DNA from: Nilaparvata lugens
Taxonomy: Eukaryota > Arthropoda > Insecta > Hemiptera > Delphacidae
DNA length: 64,000 bases
Reading direction: 5' to 3'
NCBI RefSeq assembly: GCF_014356525.2
Contig: NC_052516.1
Location: 27,415,796 to 27,479,795, forward strand
The notes under the pieces are model-generated. The model was not told the DNA's origin, did not search any database, and worked only from the letters and a program-made list of their open reading frames with translations. Position 1 is the first letter of the stretch; each line of letters opens with the position of its first letter. Shown here piece after piece: positions 40,596 through 52,200 of the stretch. The position numbers were made by a program, and so were the translations under genes.

Positions 40596-43220
40596 TCTGT
40601 GTACACGAAATCTCATCTCCCAATTAACGGAATGACTTGAAATTTGGAACGTAAGGTCCTTACAACATAAGGATCCGACACGAACAATTTCGATGAAATG
40701 CGGTTCAAGATGGCGACTAAAATGGCGAAAATGTTGTCAAAAATAGGGTTTTTCGCGATTCTCTCGAAAACGGCTCCAACGATTTTGATCAAATTCATAT
40801 CTTAAATAGTCATTGATAAGCTCAATCAACTGCCACTAGTCCCATATCTGTAAAAATTTCAGGAGCTCCGCCCCATCTATACAAAGTTTGATTTTAGATT
40901 CCCAATTATCAGGCTTCAGATACAATGTAAACAAAAAGAAAATCAAGTGGAAAGGATTGAGCATGAAAATTTCTTCAAATAATGTTCAGTAACATTTTCA
41001 CCTAAAATTGAAAATAAGTTCGAAATTCGAGAAAATGTGATTATTCAATTGCAAACTGTTGGCAACTATTGATTCTATTAAATCATTCACTATGAAGAGA
41101 TAGCAGACCTCGTGTGTCTCCAACGTTATTGTCCTGTCACCAGCTGGCTCAGATCTTTAAATAGTAAACGTGAGATGTGCGTGAACACTAGCGTCAGATG
41201 ATCAATTTTTATAACGGCAAGGAAAGTTGTGTGAGTGCGCCACACCAGATTTGTTTTTCTTTACTAAGCCATCAATGGGACTTACTTATGTTATACTTCA
41301 GCCGGGAGTGACTATTAACGTGACTATTAACACGGGAGTGACGTGATGGATTTGATTTGTTTGGACGTGTTTGTGACGGGAGTGATGGGAGAGAAAAAAC
41401 GGGCTTTAGGCCGGTTACAGAGCTCGACCGACCGTCAGTGCGTACGTCAGTCGCGCTTGTCTCTTCCATAGATATTCCATGTATCCGTATAGAGCAGGAC
41501 TGACGGCACTCATGCGTACGGTCAGGACCATGCGTTTTATACTGCGTACGAGGACCATCGGTCGAGCTCGTGCGCATCCGTTCCATCGGTCGACTGACGC
41601 GCTAATGAAACAAATAGAAGCTTTCAGAGCTGTACTGATCAGTAGCCCGATCGCAACATAACCAATGTGCTGACACGTCTGCCTGACAATCAGCTGATAT
41701 TGAATTGAATAGCATAATGAGTGAATTCAATTAGGTATTGTCATATTTGAATTCAGAGTTTTTCTGTACATTTCTTCAATCATTTCTAAATTTTTTACTG
41801 AAAAAATCATATATTATTAATATTATCTACATTTTTTTGATCCGTAGCTTAAAGTGACTGCAAGTATTCCCAATGGTGATACAAGCTCGAAATAACTCAC
41901 CAAAATTTCTGATGGACATTCTGAGGTAGTTGAAAAATGTATCTTCACCCCAAGCAATGATGTATATAATGGTACTAAATTCCCTTTGAAATGCTCTTTG
42001 GGCGACCATCGGGCGAACTTGATATCTACGTCTTTTAATCTTTCGTTTACGAAGATAATAAGCTGCAGTAACAATCTGTAAAGGCATCCATTTTGTGAGT
42101 CAGAAAAACTTATGTATCGTCAGGATGGTGCATACGCACTGACGGTCGGTCGAGCTCTGAATGTGTAAAACTGATTCATCGATGCGTACGGTCAGGATGG
42201 TACATACGCACTGACGGTCGGTCGAGCTCTGTAACCGGCCTTAGTCTTAATCATCTGAAATTTATTTCAGAATTAATAGATTATAATCATCTGGAATAAA
42301 TTTCAGAAGATTATAATCATCTGGAATATATTTCATATCTGGAATACAGATGATTATAATTTTCTGAAATTTATTCCAGATGATTATAATCTCCTGAAAT
42401 TTATTCCAGGTAATTTTCCAGTGCTTGAAAGTATAATTCTATGATTTGTCCAAGCAATAGTAGGATTCGATGTCATTCTTTTTCAGTAATTAATTGTCTT
42501 TACTTTTTCTAAAATGAACAATGCAATAAAATGATTTTACCTTGGCGTGAACAGCAATTCATCTCTGTTCGATTGCACAACTATTGGTTCGATTTTGTTG
42601 TTTTTGAAATTTTTGTCGATATACATTCTGAACTTTTTCCAATTTGTTGTCAGATCACTCCTAATTTGAAATCTCTCCATTGTCGTATTGGCTGCAAATT
42701 CATGAAGTCCATTATGTAAATTGTATTATGATGTGAAAATCATGAATTATGATCGATAATGAGTTTTACCCAACAATTTTCCAGCTCTTCCTTTGAAAGT
42801 AGATTATAATCGTTCAGATTATAAAAAATGTATTTGCTAAAAATTCGTTTAGCCAAAATATCGTTCTGTTGATAAAGAATTCAAATATCTAAAAAAACTA
42901 TTTCTAGCCAAAATGTTTATTCTTTAAATTTCAACAGTATTGTGAGAACATGATTCCTGGATGTTTACAAAAAATGTTTTATGAATTGCATGAAATTTAA
43001 TGAATCGGAGAACTAAATTATTTAAATATTGAAAAATATGTGGGGACATTTAATGGAGATTCCATGAATCTACCTGGTAGATTCAATATACCACGTGAAA
43101 ATTATTACACTAGACCTTATCTTGCCAAGTAATCAATTTTTATTTGTTACCTGATTCATTTTTCAACTCTCACCTGAATTGTTTAGAATCACCCATAATT
43201 GATGCTTTTATAGAAGACAT
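21962..43220 (-). CDS. sugar-type gustatory receptor (insect Gr64/Gr5a-like), nine exons
   Basis: Exons in transcript order: 43220-43174, 39355-39117, 36674-36471, 34921-34824, 33865-33641, 29154-29000, 28015-27850, 23915-23826, 22021-21962. All phases agree and the sum is 1284 nt, that is 427 residues plus stop, close to the family's usual length. Sugar-receptor marks: FLKLARSWPDLIREWHNIE (exon 3), LIWNFIDLFIMLISAALA (exon 5), ISVANNIYFICAQLI (exon 6), FLVARTTAVVIQAAAVHDES (exon 7) and the C-terminal TYEIVLIQL, a version of the gustatory receptor TYhhhhhQF signature. Several hydrophobic stretches fit a seven-helix, ligand-gated channel with inverted topology in the dendritic membrane of taste neurons. 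Known for the family: response to sugars; the ligand here is unknown. The gene interleaves with the F-box gene on the other strand. The N-terminal exon is the weakest part. Confidence 0.9.
22261..22499. repeat. 239-bp long hairpin in the last receptor intron
   Basis: ATTGAATGAAAAAGACTGAG and complement at the ends; the arms run through AATTAGAAAGACCG and GGTTATTACACCATTGTCAA to a short loop near 22375. Almost perfect, so likely young. Confidence 0.85.
22785..22875. repeat. dispersed repeat, TGCCTTTATTTTATACCTGG family
   Basis: ATTCTATTCTATTCTC-type head, then GGGAGGGCGAAGTTAGGGCG and CCCTCTCTTACAC. The same text in reverse is at 47945-48035; weaker copies lie at 28525-28600 and near 44190. 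Confidence 0.75.
23565..23665. repeat. hairpin with TTTATAAAATAGAATTATAG arms
   Basis: TTTATAAAATAGAATTATAG ... CCCTTTAAATTAATAA pairs with its complement ending at 23665. Related arms occur at 45700-46290 and near 12112. Confidence 0.7.
23826..23915 (-). CDS. gustatory receptor exon 8
   Basis: Acceptor ttttcag and donor GTGAGT; exactly 30 codons, frame open at both ends. Encodes VQRFLQEVTSDHVSLTGLNM then FSITRNFLLG, equivalent to the VERLxxQ...VALSGxxFFxxTRxL block just before the last helix. Confidence 0.92.
24194..24455. repeat. 262-bp inverted-repeat element
   Basis: CCATAGAGAAACAATAGTGT and CTTACGCTATTGTTTCTCTATGG termini, with TTATCTCAAGC inside both. Its right terminus is abutted by another copy of the same terminus in opposite orientation, forming a 51-bp palindrome. 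Confidence 0.7.
24433..24483. repeat. 51-bp perfect palindrome, single-base centre
   Basis: Arms of 25 bases beginning CTTACGCTATTGTTTCTCTA around one G at 24458. It arises where two element termini meet head to head. Confidence 0.9.
24640..25000. repeat. recurring CTTGGTGAGTTTTGCC motif
   Basis: CTTGGTGAGTTTTGCC or close variants occur near 24646, 24872, 24912 and 24966, and AACTCACCAAAG at about 24750 in reverse. Spacing is irregular. Lies in receptor intron 7. Confidence 0.5.
25367..25537. mobile_element. hairpin element of the AGGTGCG family
   Basis: Starts AGGTGCGTACAGA and ends TCTGTATGCACC, beside TTA on both sides. Same termini and size as the nested element at 37598, with a different core (GGAGCGAGGGCGGAGCG). 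Confidence 0.75.
25600..25725. repeat. dispersed repeat, ACAACAGGCTTA family
   Basis: TTATTTATTTATTCAG followed by GAAGGTACAACAGGCTTATG and CCCAAAACTA; the counterpart of 15660-15765. Confidence 0.55.
25843..26580. repeat. ~740-bp element with ~120-bp inverted ends
   Basis: CCGCCGCAAAGTA at both outer edges in opposite orientation, followed by CACGCCGTGGGATG and AAACCATTGCTATAGT. The inner arms end ATCTCTGAGTGAAATTGGTA. A partial third copy of the inner arm lies at about 26118-26145. Confidence 0.8.
26860..26961 (+). pseudogene. start of a MADF-domain protein (Harbinger accessory gene remnant)
   Basis: Opens with MSTDKMLIEAIREYPFLNN, then DNSYHDKRKWNR before a stop. LIxxIxxYPxLx...YxDKxK is the beginning of the MADF domain, found in the DNA-binding companion protein of many insect Harbinger elements. 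Only about 33 codons remain, cut by internal deletion. Confidence 0.7.
27007..27311 (-). pseudogene. Harbinger nuclease N-terminal exon remnant
   Basis: Encodes an acidic start (MESSSDEEELL), then HRYWVHEIFRRRNEYGEFHH, FFLYFRMNPKKFYELLELL and IGPEERLAMTL. The RYWVHP-like, FRMxxxxFxxLL and ERLAxTL motifs are those that precede the DDE nuclease of PIF/Harbinger transposases. It ends at a consensus GTAAGT donor; no DDE exon follows in the element. Confidence 0.85.
27850..28015 (-). CDS. gustatory receptor exon 7
   Basis: Acceptor gtttcag and donor GTGAGT. Encodes FYLYSFLFLVARTTAVVIQA followed by AAVHDES and ends ESYCIE, matching the RTxxVxxxAAxIxDES...WCVE block of sugar receptors. Confidence 0.94.
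28080..28165. repeat. short tandem duplication
   Basis: GAATGAAACTGCCCAAAA ... TTGTTCAATATTTGC appears twice in a row, about 40 bp apart, in receptor intron 6, just upstream (in transcript sense) of exon 7. Confidence 0.8.
28652..28916. repeat. 265-bp element with hAT-like CAGGGGCGGATCCAGG ends
   Basis: CAGGGGCGGATCCAGGACTC at the left; CCTGGATCCGCGCCTGATAG at the right. GC-rich arms and an AT-rich centre. The ATATAGGC/ATAGCCTA flanks are not identical, so the target duplication is unproven. Confidence 0.7.
29000..29154 (-). CDS. gustatory receptor exon 6
   Basis: Acceptor tttttcag and donor GTGAGT. Encodes VLTESQWREYREMYANMTHL and then IISKxx-like ISVANNIYFICAQLITEI, matching the SFANNLYFIC block of the family. 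Ends two bases into a codon. Confidence 0.93.
29998..30050 (+). CDS. proposed first coding exon of the F-box gene
   Basis: ATG at 29998 with an in-frame TGA at 29977-29979, 17 codons and two bases, then donor GTACGG. Encodes MPWPLKWWKQKSRRRKE. It lies in receptor intron 5 (between 29154 and 33641, opposite strand). Confidence 0.6.
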
Positions 43221-46200
43221 TTTTGTTCTTTATAATTTGCAATTATCGTACCAAAAGTTTTTGAAACTGTGTGACTTCTTTTTATATTACAACAAACTCT
43301 TGAGGTTTAGTGAATTAGGTACTGTACATCGTTTAAGGCTCAACCGTCATTCCATCAAGTTAAACATTTTTAAACTTTCTTAGTTTGTGTTTTCAACATT
43401 TAATGTTGATTTTAAATGTAACAAATCTCCGATTTTAGTTTCTATCACTCAATAAAGTACTATCAATAAGATTTCAACTTGGAGCTTTAGATACCCTGTC
43501 CTCTAATACTAGATCTTGAATTTCAACTGGCACCTATAAGGTTTTCAACTATTGGTGTTCACGAATTGGTGTTTTCTCTGAAATTATCCAGCAGAAGTAT
43601 AACTCAATGATATTATCATGATTATTTCCCACAAACTGAACAGTTGTGAAAATTCTCACAGTCGATCTGATATTGATATCATAAAAATGAGTTTTATGTA
43701 GGAAAATCCAAAACAGCACATGGGCTCTGTATATGATGAGTGGAACATTCTTGTTCCCAACAAGTGATATATTCTTTGTAATCGATTTCAATTTTAGATA
43801 GAAGGGTTGGTTAGATTGGGTTTTTGGGAATCGATCACAATTTCAATCGTTATCGGTGTAATTCTCATTCTCTTATAAACAGTATACTATTCAAATGGAA
43901 AAAATACGAAAGATATCAATGATTTGTTGGAAGGTTGCAATGCGATTTTTTGAAAATAATTAATTTATCCAGTTTATACCTCAGATGTACAGTGTATTCT
44001 ACGTATAACTACTTTGCATATTCTCATAGACTATCCCATCAATCAAGCGATTGAAATAATTCATGAATTAATGTAGAGAGAAACAGAGAAATTTCTCTCC
44101 AAAACAGTTTACCACCAACATTTGATAAGTCCATTTCAAGGTTGCGTAAAATACACATTATGATTTGTAGTTGAAAAAAATATAGATGGATAGGCTGCCT
44201 TTATTTTAAAACCTGGAGCGCATTAATGTAATGTAATATCTATGTTACTTTTATTGTATATCGGTATTGTGAATTTTATTGTTATGGTGACGACTGTAAA
44301 ACATGTTCAGCTATAAAAACAATATAAAAATTTGTTGAACCTTTTAATTAAAACATTTTAAAATATTTCAACTATTGAAATGTTTTACATTTTTATTTAT
44401 TTAAATGTTTTCATAGAAGGGTACTACAAGTTTCTAAATTGTTGTTTTTATTAATTTGAATAAAGTAGCTCATATAAGTGAATCGATTTCATGCTCAGTT
44501 ATGAACAAGCAGAAATGAAGTTATTAAAATATACACTACATTATCATTTTTGAATTCGGCATGATGATGATGACATTATTATTAATATCAATTTATTTAT
44601 ACAATATGAGAACCAAGAGATTCGTATTAATGAATCACTAAGAAAAGAACTGAGAACTGTTCCTATGAAAATTAATACTTCTTATATCTTAAGTCCATGT
44701 CGATCTATTAATCTCCTGTAATTCCGTGTAATATATAAATCCCCTTGTAATCTATAGAAATAGTTGGATATTATGTACCTTCAATTCTTACAGCAGTCAA
44801 CATTATATCATTCCTTAATCAGCTCGCAGATTATCCATTCATGAAAATTAGTCACATAAAAAAAAAACCAATGGACTATATGAAACTGTGCACCTTGATA
44901 TTAATAACACAACATTGAATATAAACTCCTTAAAAATTAATACCTTTGTAATCTATGGAAACTATAAAAAACTAGACCAGTAAAAAATGTTTAAATTGTG
45001 TACCTCCAATTCTTACAGCAGTCAACATTATATCATTCCTTAATCAGCTCGCAGATTATCCATTCATAAGAATTATTCACATTTTTAAAAAATCCATTGG
45101 ACTATATGAGACTGTGCACCTTTATATTAATAACACAACATTGAATTTAAACTCCACATTCAATAATAAAGATCAAAAATCGATCTTGTAAAGCTCAAAT
45201 ATTCCAGTGTTGGAGAGAAATGTCAACTCCTAGTATCTGTGCCTACAGTACAAGTGCTAGCGATGTTTTGTATGAATCTGAAACGTTTTACTTTCCCTGT
45301 ATGGTTAGGCAATAAAAAGGGAAAATGATAGTTTCCCTCTTTGATTCACCACTTCTTGCATCCCCTTCTATTCCCCTTATTCACACGCTTTTCGCTCTTA
45401 TTATGGACGCTTTCTGTTTTACTTCAAAATCTTTTGTCACTTTTTGCCAATCTCTCATTAAAGTCAACCCGCTTTTGGGTAAACAGTGCTGGCTACTTGA
45501 AACTCAAGTACTTCTCTTCATGTTTTGTTCAAAGTTCTTATTGTTTCCTCCTCTTATTCTATTTTCCACTTCTCTATCCTTTACTATTACTTTTTTCACA
45601 AATTTTCTCCTCCCAAAAAAACTATTATGACTACCATGAATTCCATTAATTATAACATTGAATGGAAGAGTTACAGGTACAGTATTATGACAACCATTTA
45701 TAAAATAGAATTATTGTACCCTTTGAAAATAATAGTATAATAGGTTAATAATATAAATTATAACAAGGGACTATAAATTAAACACTGGACTAAATTATAA
45801 CAAAGAACAAATAGTTCTATCTTTTACTATTACTTTTTACCCAAATTTTCTCCTCCCAAAATACTACTATGACTACCATTAATTCCAATAATTATAACTT
45901 TGAATGGAAGAGTTACAGGTACAGTACTATGACAACCATTTATAAAATAGAATTATTGTACCCTTTGAAAATAATAGAATAATAGGTTATGAATATAAAT
46001 TATAACAATATTAGATTCAGTGTTCACACCATCTTCAGGTTATAAAATAAATTTCAAATAAACTTTTTACTAAAATTAGTACATTTCAAATAAACGTTTT
46101 ACTAAAATTAGTAAAACGTTTATTAGTAATAAATTACTAAAATTAGTGAAACGTTTATTTGAAATGTATTTTATAACCTGAAGATGGTGTGAACACTGAA

Positions 46201-49200
46201 ATTAGTTGTTATAATAATTTATATTCTTAACCTATTATTTTATTATTTTCAAAGGGTACTCTATTTTATAAATGGTGTTCATAATACTGTACCTGTAACT
46301 TTAGTAATGTAATGTAATTCTATTTTATAAATAAATATAAGTAGTCTCTTTTCTGTATAGGGCTACTTGTAATATAAATATAAATAAAAATAAAAATCTC
46401 AGTACCCTTTCTTTGAATTATTTTATCACTAAAAAAATAATTACTGATAATAATAATAATAATATCACTGATAAAATAATTCAAAGAAAGGGTACTGAGA
46501 TTTTTATTTCTATTTATTTAAATATAAGTATCCCAGATTTCATACATTTTAAGAAGATAAGACAACCATATATTCCAATTTCAACTTTGAGCACAATACA
46601 AATATGATGAAATCACATTTTCAACTCTTTCATTGAAAAATTATCTGTCAGAAACATGAACTCCAAGTATAAGTATGACTTGAGCTTGAAACAAAAAATT
46701 AATGATGGCACCCCATACACTCTCTGATCTATAGTATTCGTAGTCTTCATACAAGGGCACCAGTGAGACACTTGAGTCACCAGTGGTGTCCTTGTGTAAT
46801 AGAAGCAACTCTGTTCAATGGACTATAATGATTCTCGGACACCAATGTTGTTCCAGATCTGGTTTCCTTAGTGTATAAGAGTTGAGTGTTAAGAACTAAT
46901 AAACGGCAACTCAATTAGACACTGGGTGTCCTATACTGAGTTTCAGATCAAACTGTCAGCATTTTTCGAATAAGATGCATTGGTGTTATTCGTAAGGACT
47001 CCTGACAACAGTTGAAAGTGAATCTTACTATAGTGTAATTTGAGGTCGGGTGTTGAATTAAAAAAAAATGATACAAGTCCCAATAAGCTATGAATATCTC
47101 TTTTTTTTTAGTTCAACTCACACTGGACGGATGAACTCCTGGACTGGACTGGATGGATTGAAAATTTCCAAATTCGAGTAAGCTATAAATTTATGTTGTT
47201 GAATTTTCAAATTCACCTCACAATAAGACATCCTAAAATTCACGTATTTATTACCTTCTTGGTTGATTTTTTCCAATAATTGAAAGCAAACGTTAAAGCT
47301 TCCACTTTTGGAATAATTTGTTTGACAAAATAAACTTTAGAACACAAAAGAAAAATTGCTTTGTCTGAGACACTTATATTGAATCTCAATTAAAGAGTAA
47401 ATATGTATGATGTGAAGGAAATTTAAACATTAAGATTGAGTGAGAAAAAAGTGGAAAAGAAAGTTTTTTTTTCAGTAGACAAAATTATTTTGAGAGCTAC
47501 GTAATAAGGCACTTTCAAAGAATAGCTCTCATTAATAGAATTGACAGTCGATTTTGTGACATTTCAGATCCTCATTAGTTAGTGTTGACCTCTTGAAAAA
47601 CATCAACTACAAATATTTACAATAAATTTTGCAATACTGAGTGGTAGTGGTACTCTACCCTCTTAGAATCTTCTTCTTCCTCTTCCTCTGCCGCTTCTTC
47701 TTCCATCCACCTTATTCCCTATTTTACAATCCATCATACCATACTTTCTACTTCGAGACACGTTTTATTTCTTCTTTTACCTATCTCATCTAATTCTATC
47801 ACTTATTTTTCATCTTCTTTCTCCTCCTCTACTTCTTCCTTGCTTCTTTTCTCCGTCTGATCCTCTTACTCCATCTCCCCCTTCTACTCCACCAACTCGT
47901 TCTCCCCTCCCTCCTACTCCTCCTCCTCCCACTTCTCCACTTCTTTGCGGGTTAGGTGTAAGAGAGGGCCGACTGCGCCCTAACTTCGCCCTCCCAGGTA
48001 TAAAATAAAGGCAGTCATTCTATTCTATTCTCCAAAACTACTCTTTCTTCTTCATACTCTTAATTATCCTCCTCATTTTCTTCTTCTTCTCTTCTCCGTC
48101 TCCTCCTACTTCTCCTACTCCTTCTCCTTCTTCTTCATCAACTCTTCCTCCTTCTCCACTTTCAAACTTCTCTTTTTCCTTTTTGCTCCTTGTATTTATT
48201 CTATTCATTAGGAGCAACTTTTTTTGTTTCACTCATTCTTCTTCTCCTTTATCCTCTTTCCCTTTTCTTCTCAATTCCTTTACACTAACTCCTCGTCCCT
48301 CTCTTCTCCTCTCCCTTCTCCCTACTTCCTATCCACCTTCTTCTCCTCTCTATCTCCCTTTTTCATTTTTCGACAACTTTCCCCCCCCCCCTCCAACCTC
48401 ATTTGACAGGTAGTAATTATCTCCCCAGCCCAAATCAAACAAATTAAATCGTTAACTTTCCCATAGGCAAAGTTGTAACATGCAGAACATAAGTTTAAGT
48501 ACCAGCCAATTCACGGCACGCTTTCCCAAGTATCGATTTTATTTTATCGACAATGATTCTCTGGAAATATCGATCTGATTTCCACTTGTTTACCAGCATG
48601 TTTCAAGTGCTACTGATTAGTTCTCACTTTGGGGGGCCATAAAACATCTTCGATAAACTTATGAAAAGTATGTTTACTCAATTTATCGCTTTTTATGATA
48701 TCTTTATTATTCATGCTCTATTTATATTATCCCTTTTAGAGTATAGTAAAGAGGGTTCTGGGTTAGGCTTATATTTCCATATCCTTAGTATAGTAAAGAG
48801 GGTTATTCCTAATAGAATACTGTAGTTATAGTAATAGAGAGTAGGAATATAGTAATACAAGCCCTCCTACACACTTTGTATTAACTGATTTTTATATATT
48901 CTTCCTATAAAATTTCAGTATCCCAGGTGAAGTAATACATTCAATACTAAATTATTCTCATGTACAGGATGACACAGAAGAAGGAGAACTTTTAAAACGC
49001 CATAAAACATTAGTGGGTAGGGCAAAATGGTTTTATTCAAACTAATGTAAAGTTCAAGACTTGCCATTTGAGAATTATTAATAACATCTATCACTTTTTG
49101 ATAATTACTTATTTAAGATGGCTTCCTCCTGAACGAATACACTCTTGAAATCTGTGTTGACGATTCCTCATTGATCGCTGCAACATCTGCGTTTCCTGGT

Positions 49201-52200
49201 CCCATGATCTGTCCACCTGCGATTTTCTGTTTGTGGAGCTATCTCAAATAAAACGTTTTCACGTTTGATCAATAACTGTGGTTGGATCATAACAGACAAT
49301 TCAAAATGAAATTAACAATATCCCAACTGAAATGTTGCAGCAATCGTTCAGGAATCTCAACACAGATTTCAAGAGTGTATTCGTTCAGGAGGAAGCCATC
49401 TTAAAGGAGTAATATTGTCAAAAAGTGATAGATGTTATTAATAATTCTCAAATGGCAAGTCTTGAACTTTACATTAGTTTGAATAAAATCATTTTTGCCC
49501 TTCCCACTAATGTTTTAAGGCGTTTTAAAAAGTGTCCGTTATTCTGTGTCACTCAACTATGTGTAATAGTAAGATTCTCTCTGAACACATTAAATTACAT
49601 TGACTTCCTCAGTTCGAATATTTGAGGAACAATTGATTGATTAACCTCTGGATTCAAATTAGATTTTAATTAAAGAATTGAAATTAAATTCTTGTTGGGA
49701 GCACCTATCAAAACCATATTTGATCTTAAATTAGTAACTATAATGAGCTCATTCAAGATAATTCCGTTTCGAATTTTGATGTTTCACTAGAAATAAAGTA
49801 CACCACTATTAAAGGATCACTATTAAAGGAATATTTTGCATTAAAACATAACTTTTCTTTAGAAAATTTGACTCACAGCATTATTCTAAGACAGTTTTAC
49901 AATCATTGAAATGTTGAAAAATATGAAAATATTTTCATTACCACTGATGAAGATGTTTTGACTCATTCGTAATCCTGTCAATATAAATCACGACCAAAAA
50001 TTCGATCCTCTTCAATTTATTGTTATGATTTGTAAAACCTTGTCATTATTGTTTAAGAATAAAACTAGTATAATTTATTACAAATAATGCTATAACTATA
50101 ATAGTTATTTAGAATCCTTCAGAAAATAGAATATTGTATTCTTTTTACTTTTGAAACAAAATCGTTTAATATGTGTTTCAAATAGAATAACATCTTTACA
50201 AATTCAGATCAGTAGTTATCGAAATCAAAAGTTTTTTCGGAAACATGTGTACTATATTGTCATATTTAGACGAAGTCATTGATGATTCATGAGATTTATA
50301 GAGTGAAACCTTGATTTGTTTGCTGTCATGCTCGAAGTAAACAAATCTATTACAAACGTTTTTCGCAGCTTAAAAGCACGCAATATTTTGGAATCGAGTA
50401 AAAAAATAGAAACAATCCAAATAATAATGATCACGTATAGATTAGATTATGGCGTGCTATATGGAAATGATATGAATCATTTTTGTCTCCCTGATAGTCT
50501 GTGATTAGAATATTATTGATTATGTGGTGTTTTCTGATGAACGTTTTTATGACCATTTCCTAGTATGCCTTTGGCCTACACATCACTAACAGAAATTTGG
50601 GATAGACCGAAGAAGATATTTGATATTTATTTAATACATCTTGCATTGCGAGGTCTGATAAGACCTATGGCAAAACCTGGTTATAATAAACAAAATAATA
50701 ACACTTCTATGATGAAAAATCAATTACAATAATAATACATGATAAAGCATATTTGTGAAAATTCATGCTGAAAATGAAAATGATGGTGATATGAATGAAT
50801 TGAATCATTAGAATATAAACGTACATAATATGAAAGGTCATAATAATGGCGGTCAGACAAACTTAATTAAGTTCTCCTGACCGAAAACTACCCAACATAT
50901 CGAAGAATTTGGTAATAGACAGTGTATATCTAGGCATATGAGACTCATGAGCTATATATTTGTCGTGTATCTGCCATACTTTAAATAAAATATGAAAGGT
51001 ACAAATGGGAGGATATTAAGGCTAGGTGAGAGGTAAGGATGTAGAATATGGAGGATTATGGATATAAAGGAACCCGGATTTTCGGTGGGGTTCGAAGAGG
51101 AAGAAGAGAAGGGGAAGAAGACCTAAATGAATTTTTGAAAAGTTTGCATATCACATTCACACTGATTGTTATTGTTTACTAAAAACAATACAATAATTTA
51201 TTATCATAGTAAATCTATCAATCTTCTATATTACAAAGGAAGGAATTAGGTTGTAGGCTTTGTTTAATTTATTAATCAATTTGATTGATTAATAAATATT
51301 GAAATCATCCTATATCCATCCTCTGTAAATTCAGAATATTTGTGTACAATAATTGCAAGTTAATCAGTTCATTGGTGATAATGCATCAATCGTGTATTTC
51401 CTATCTTGTATATGTATAAGCCTATTTCTCCCTTTATAATATAGATTGTTTTTAATTAAATAATTATAACAAATTTATTAAAAAAAAATTGTGATTCGAA
51501 GATTATCATGGCTTGAAATGATTAGTACGAACCATGTATAATCTAATTTCATATACAATGCAAAGTATTTATTAAATGTGGTTAAATCAAATTAAATGAT
51601 CAAGCTCTTTATTTGTCACAATTCAATACTATTTAAAATACACCATTCAAATACTTATAAATGAAATGAATATATTTTCATCGAAGTAACCTTACATGCT
51701 TTGCTAGTATATAAAACCAAAGATGTTAGTTTGGTGAAACGAGCATCAATTTTTAACATTTTCCAACTAAATGTTTTCACTAAACTAGATATACTTTTAT
51801 TTTCTGATTCTAAATCAATTATTTTTGATTGTAATTTTCATTTTTGTCTTTGTAGCAAAATAAACTGGATTGGTGAATCTGTTGTTTGTGCACATATTTA
51901 AGTGATGATTTGTTATTGATTTTAATAGATTGATAAATGTTTTTCTATTTTTGTAGAAGGCCGCAAGCAGCAAGAGACAATGTGGACTTCACCACGATTC
52001 TTCCCGTTGAGATAACCGAAGCTATATTCAAACACCTAACAGGTATTCACGCATATTCTCTATGTTAATTTATTGATAATCCAATAGAAATCTAAGCTTC
52101 AAACTAATCTACAAATCTTCACAAGAATGACTTTTTTTTATTAATTTATACAATAAGTGCATCATCAAAATGATAGGGAGGGAAAAAATAAGGTAACTTT

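Noticed and set aside
45325..45740. Hydrophobic overlapping frames of about 100 codons
   Set aside because: Pyrimidine-rich DNA yields Leu/Phe/Ser-rich frames in two registers; no motif or splice support.
48038..48413. Frames in the polypyrimidine block (Lys/Glu-rich or Ser/Pro-rich)
   Set aside because: Low-complexity translation of C/T repeats.
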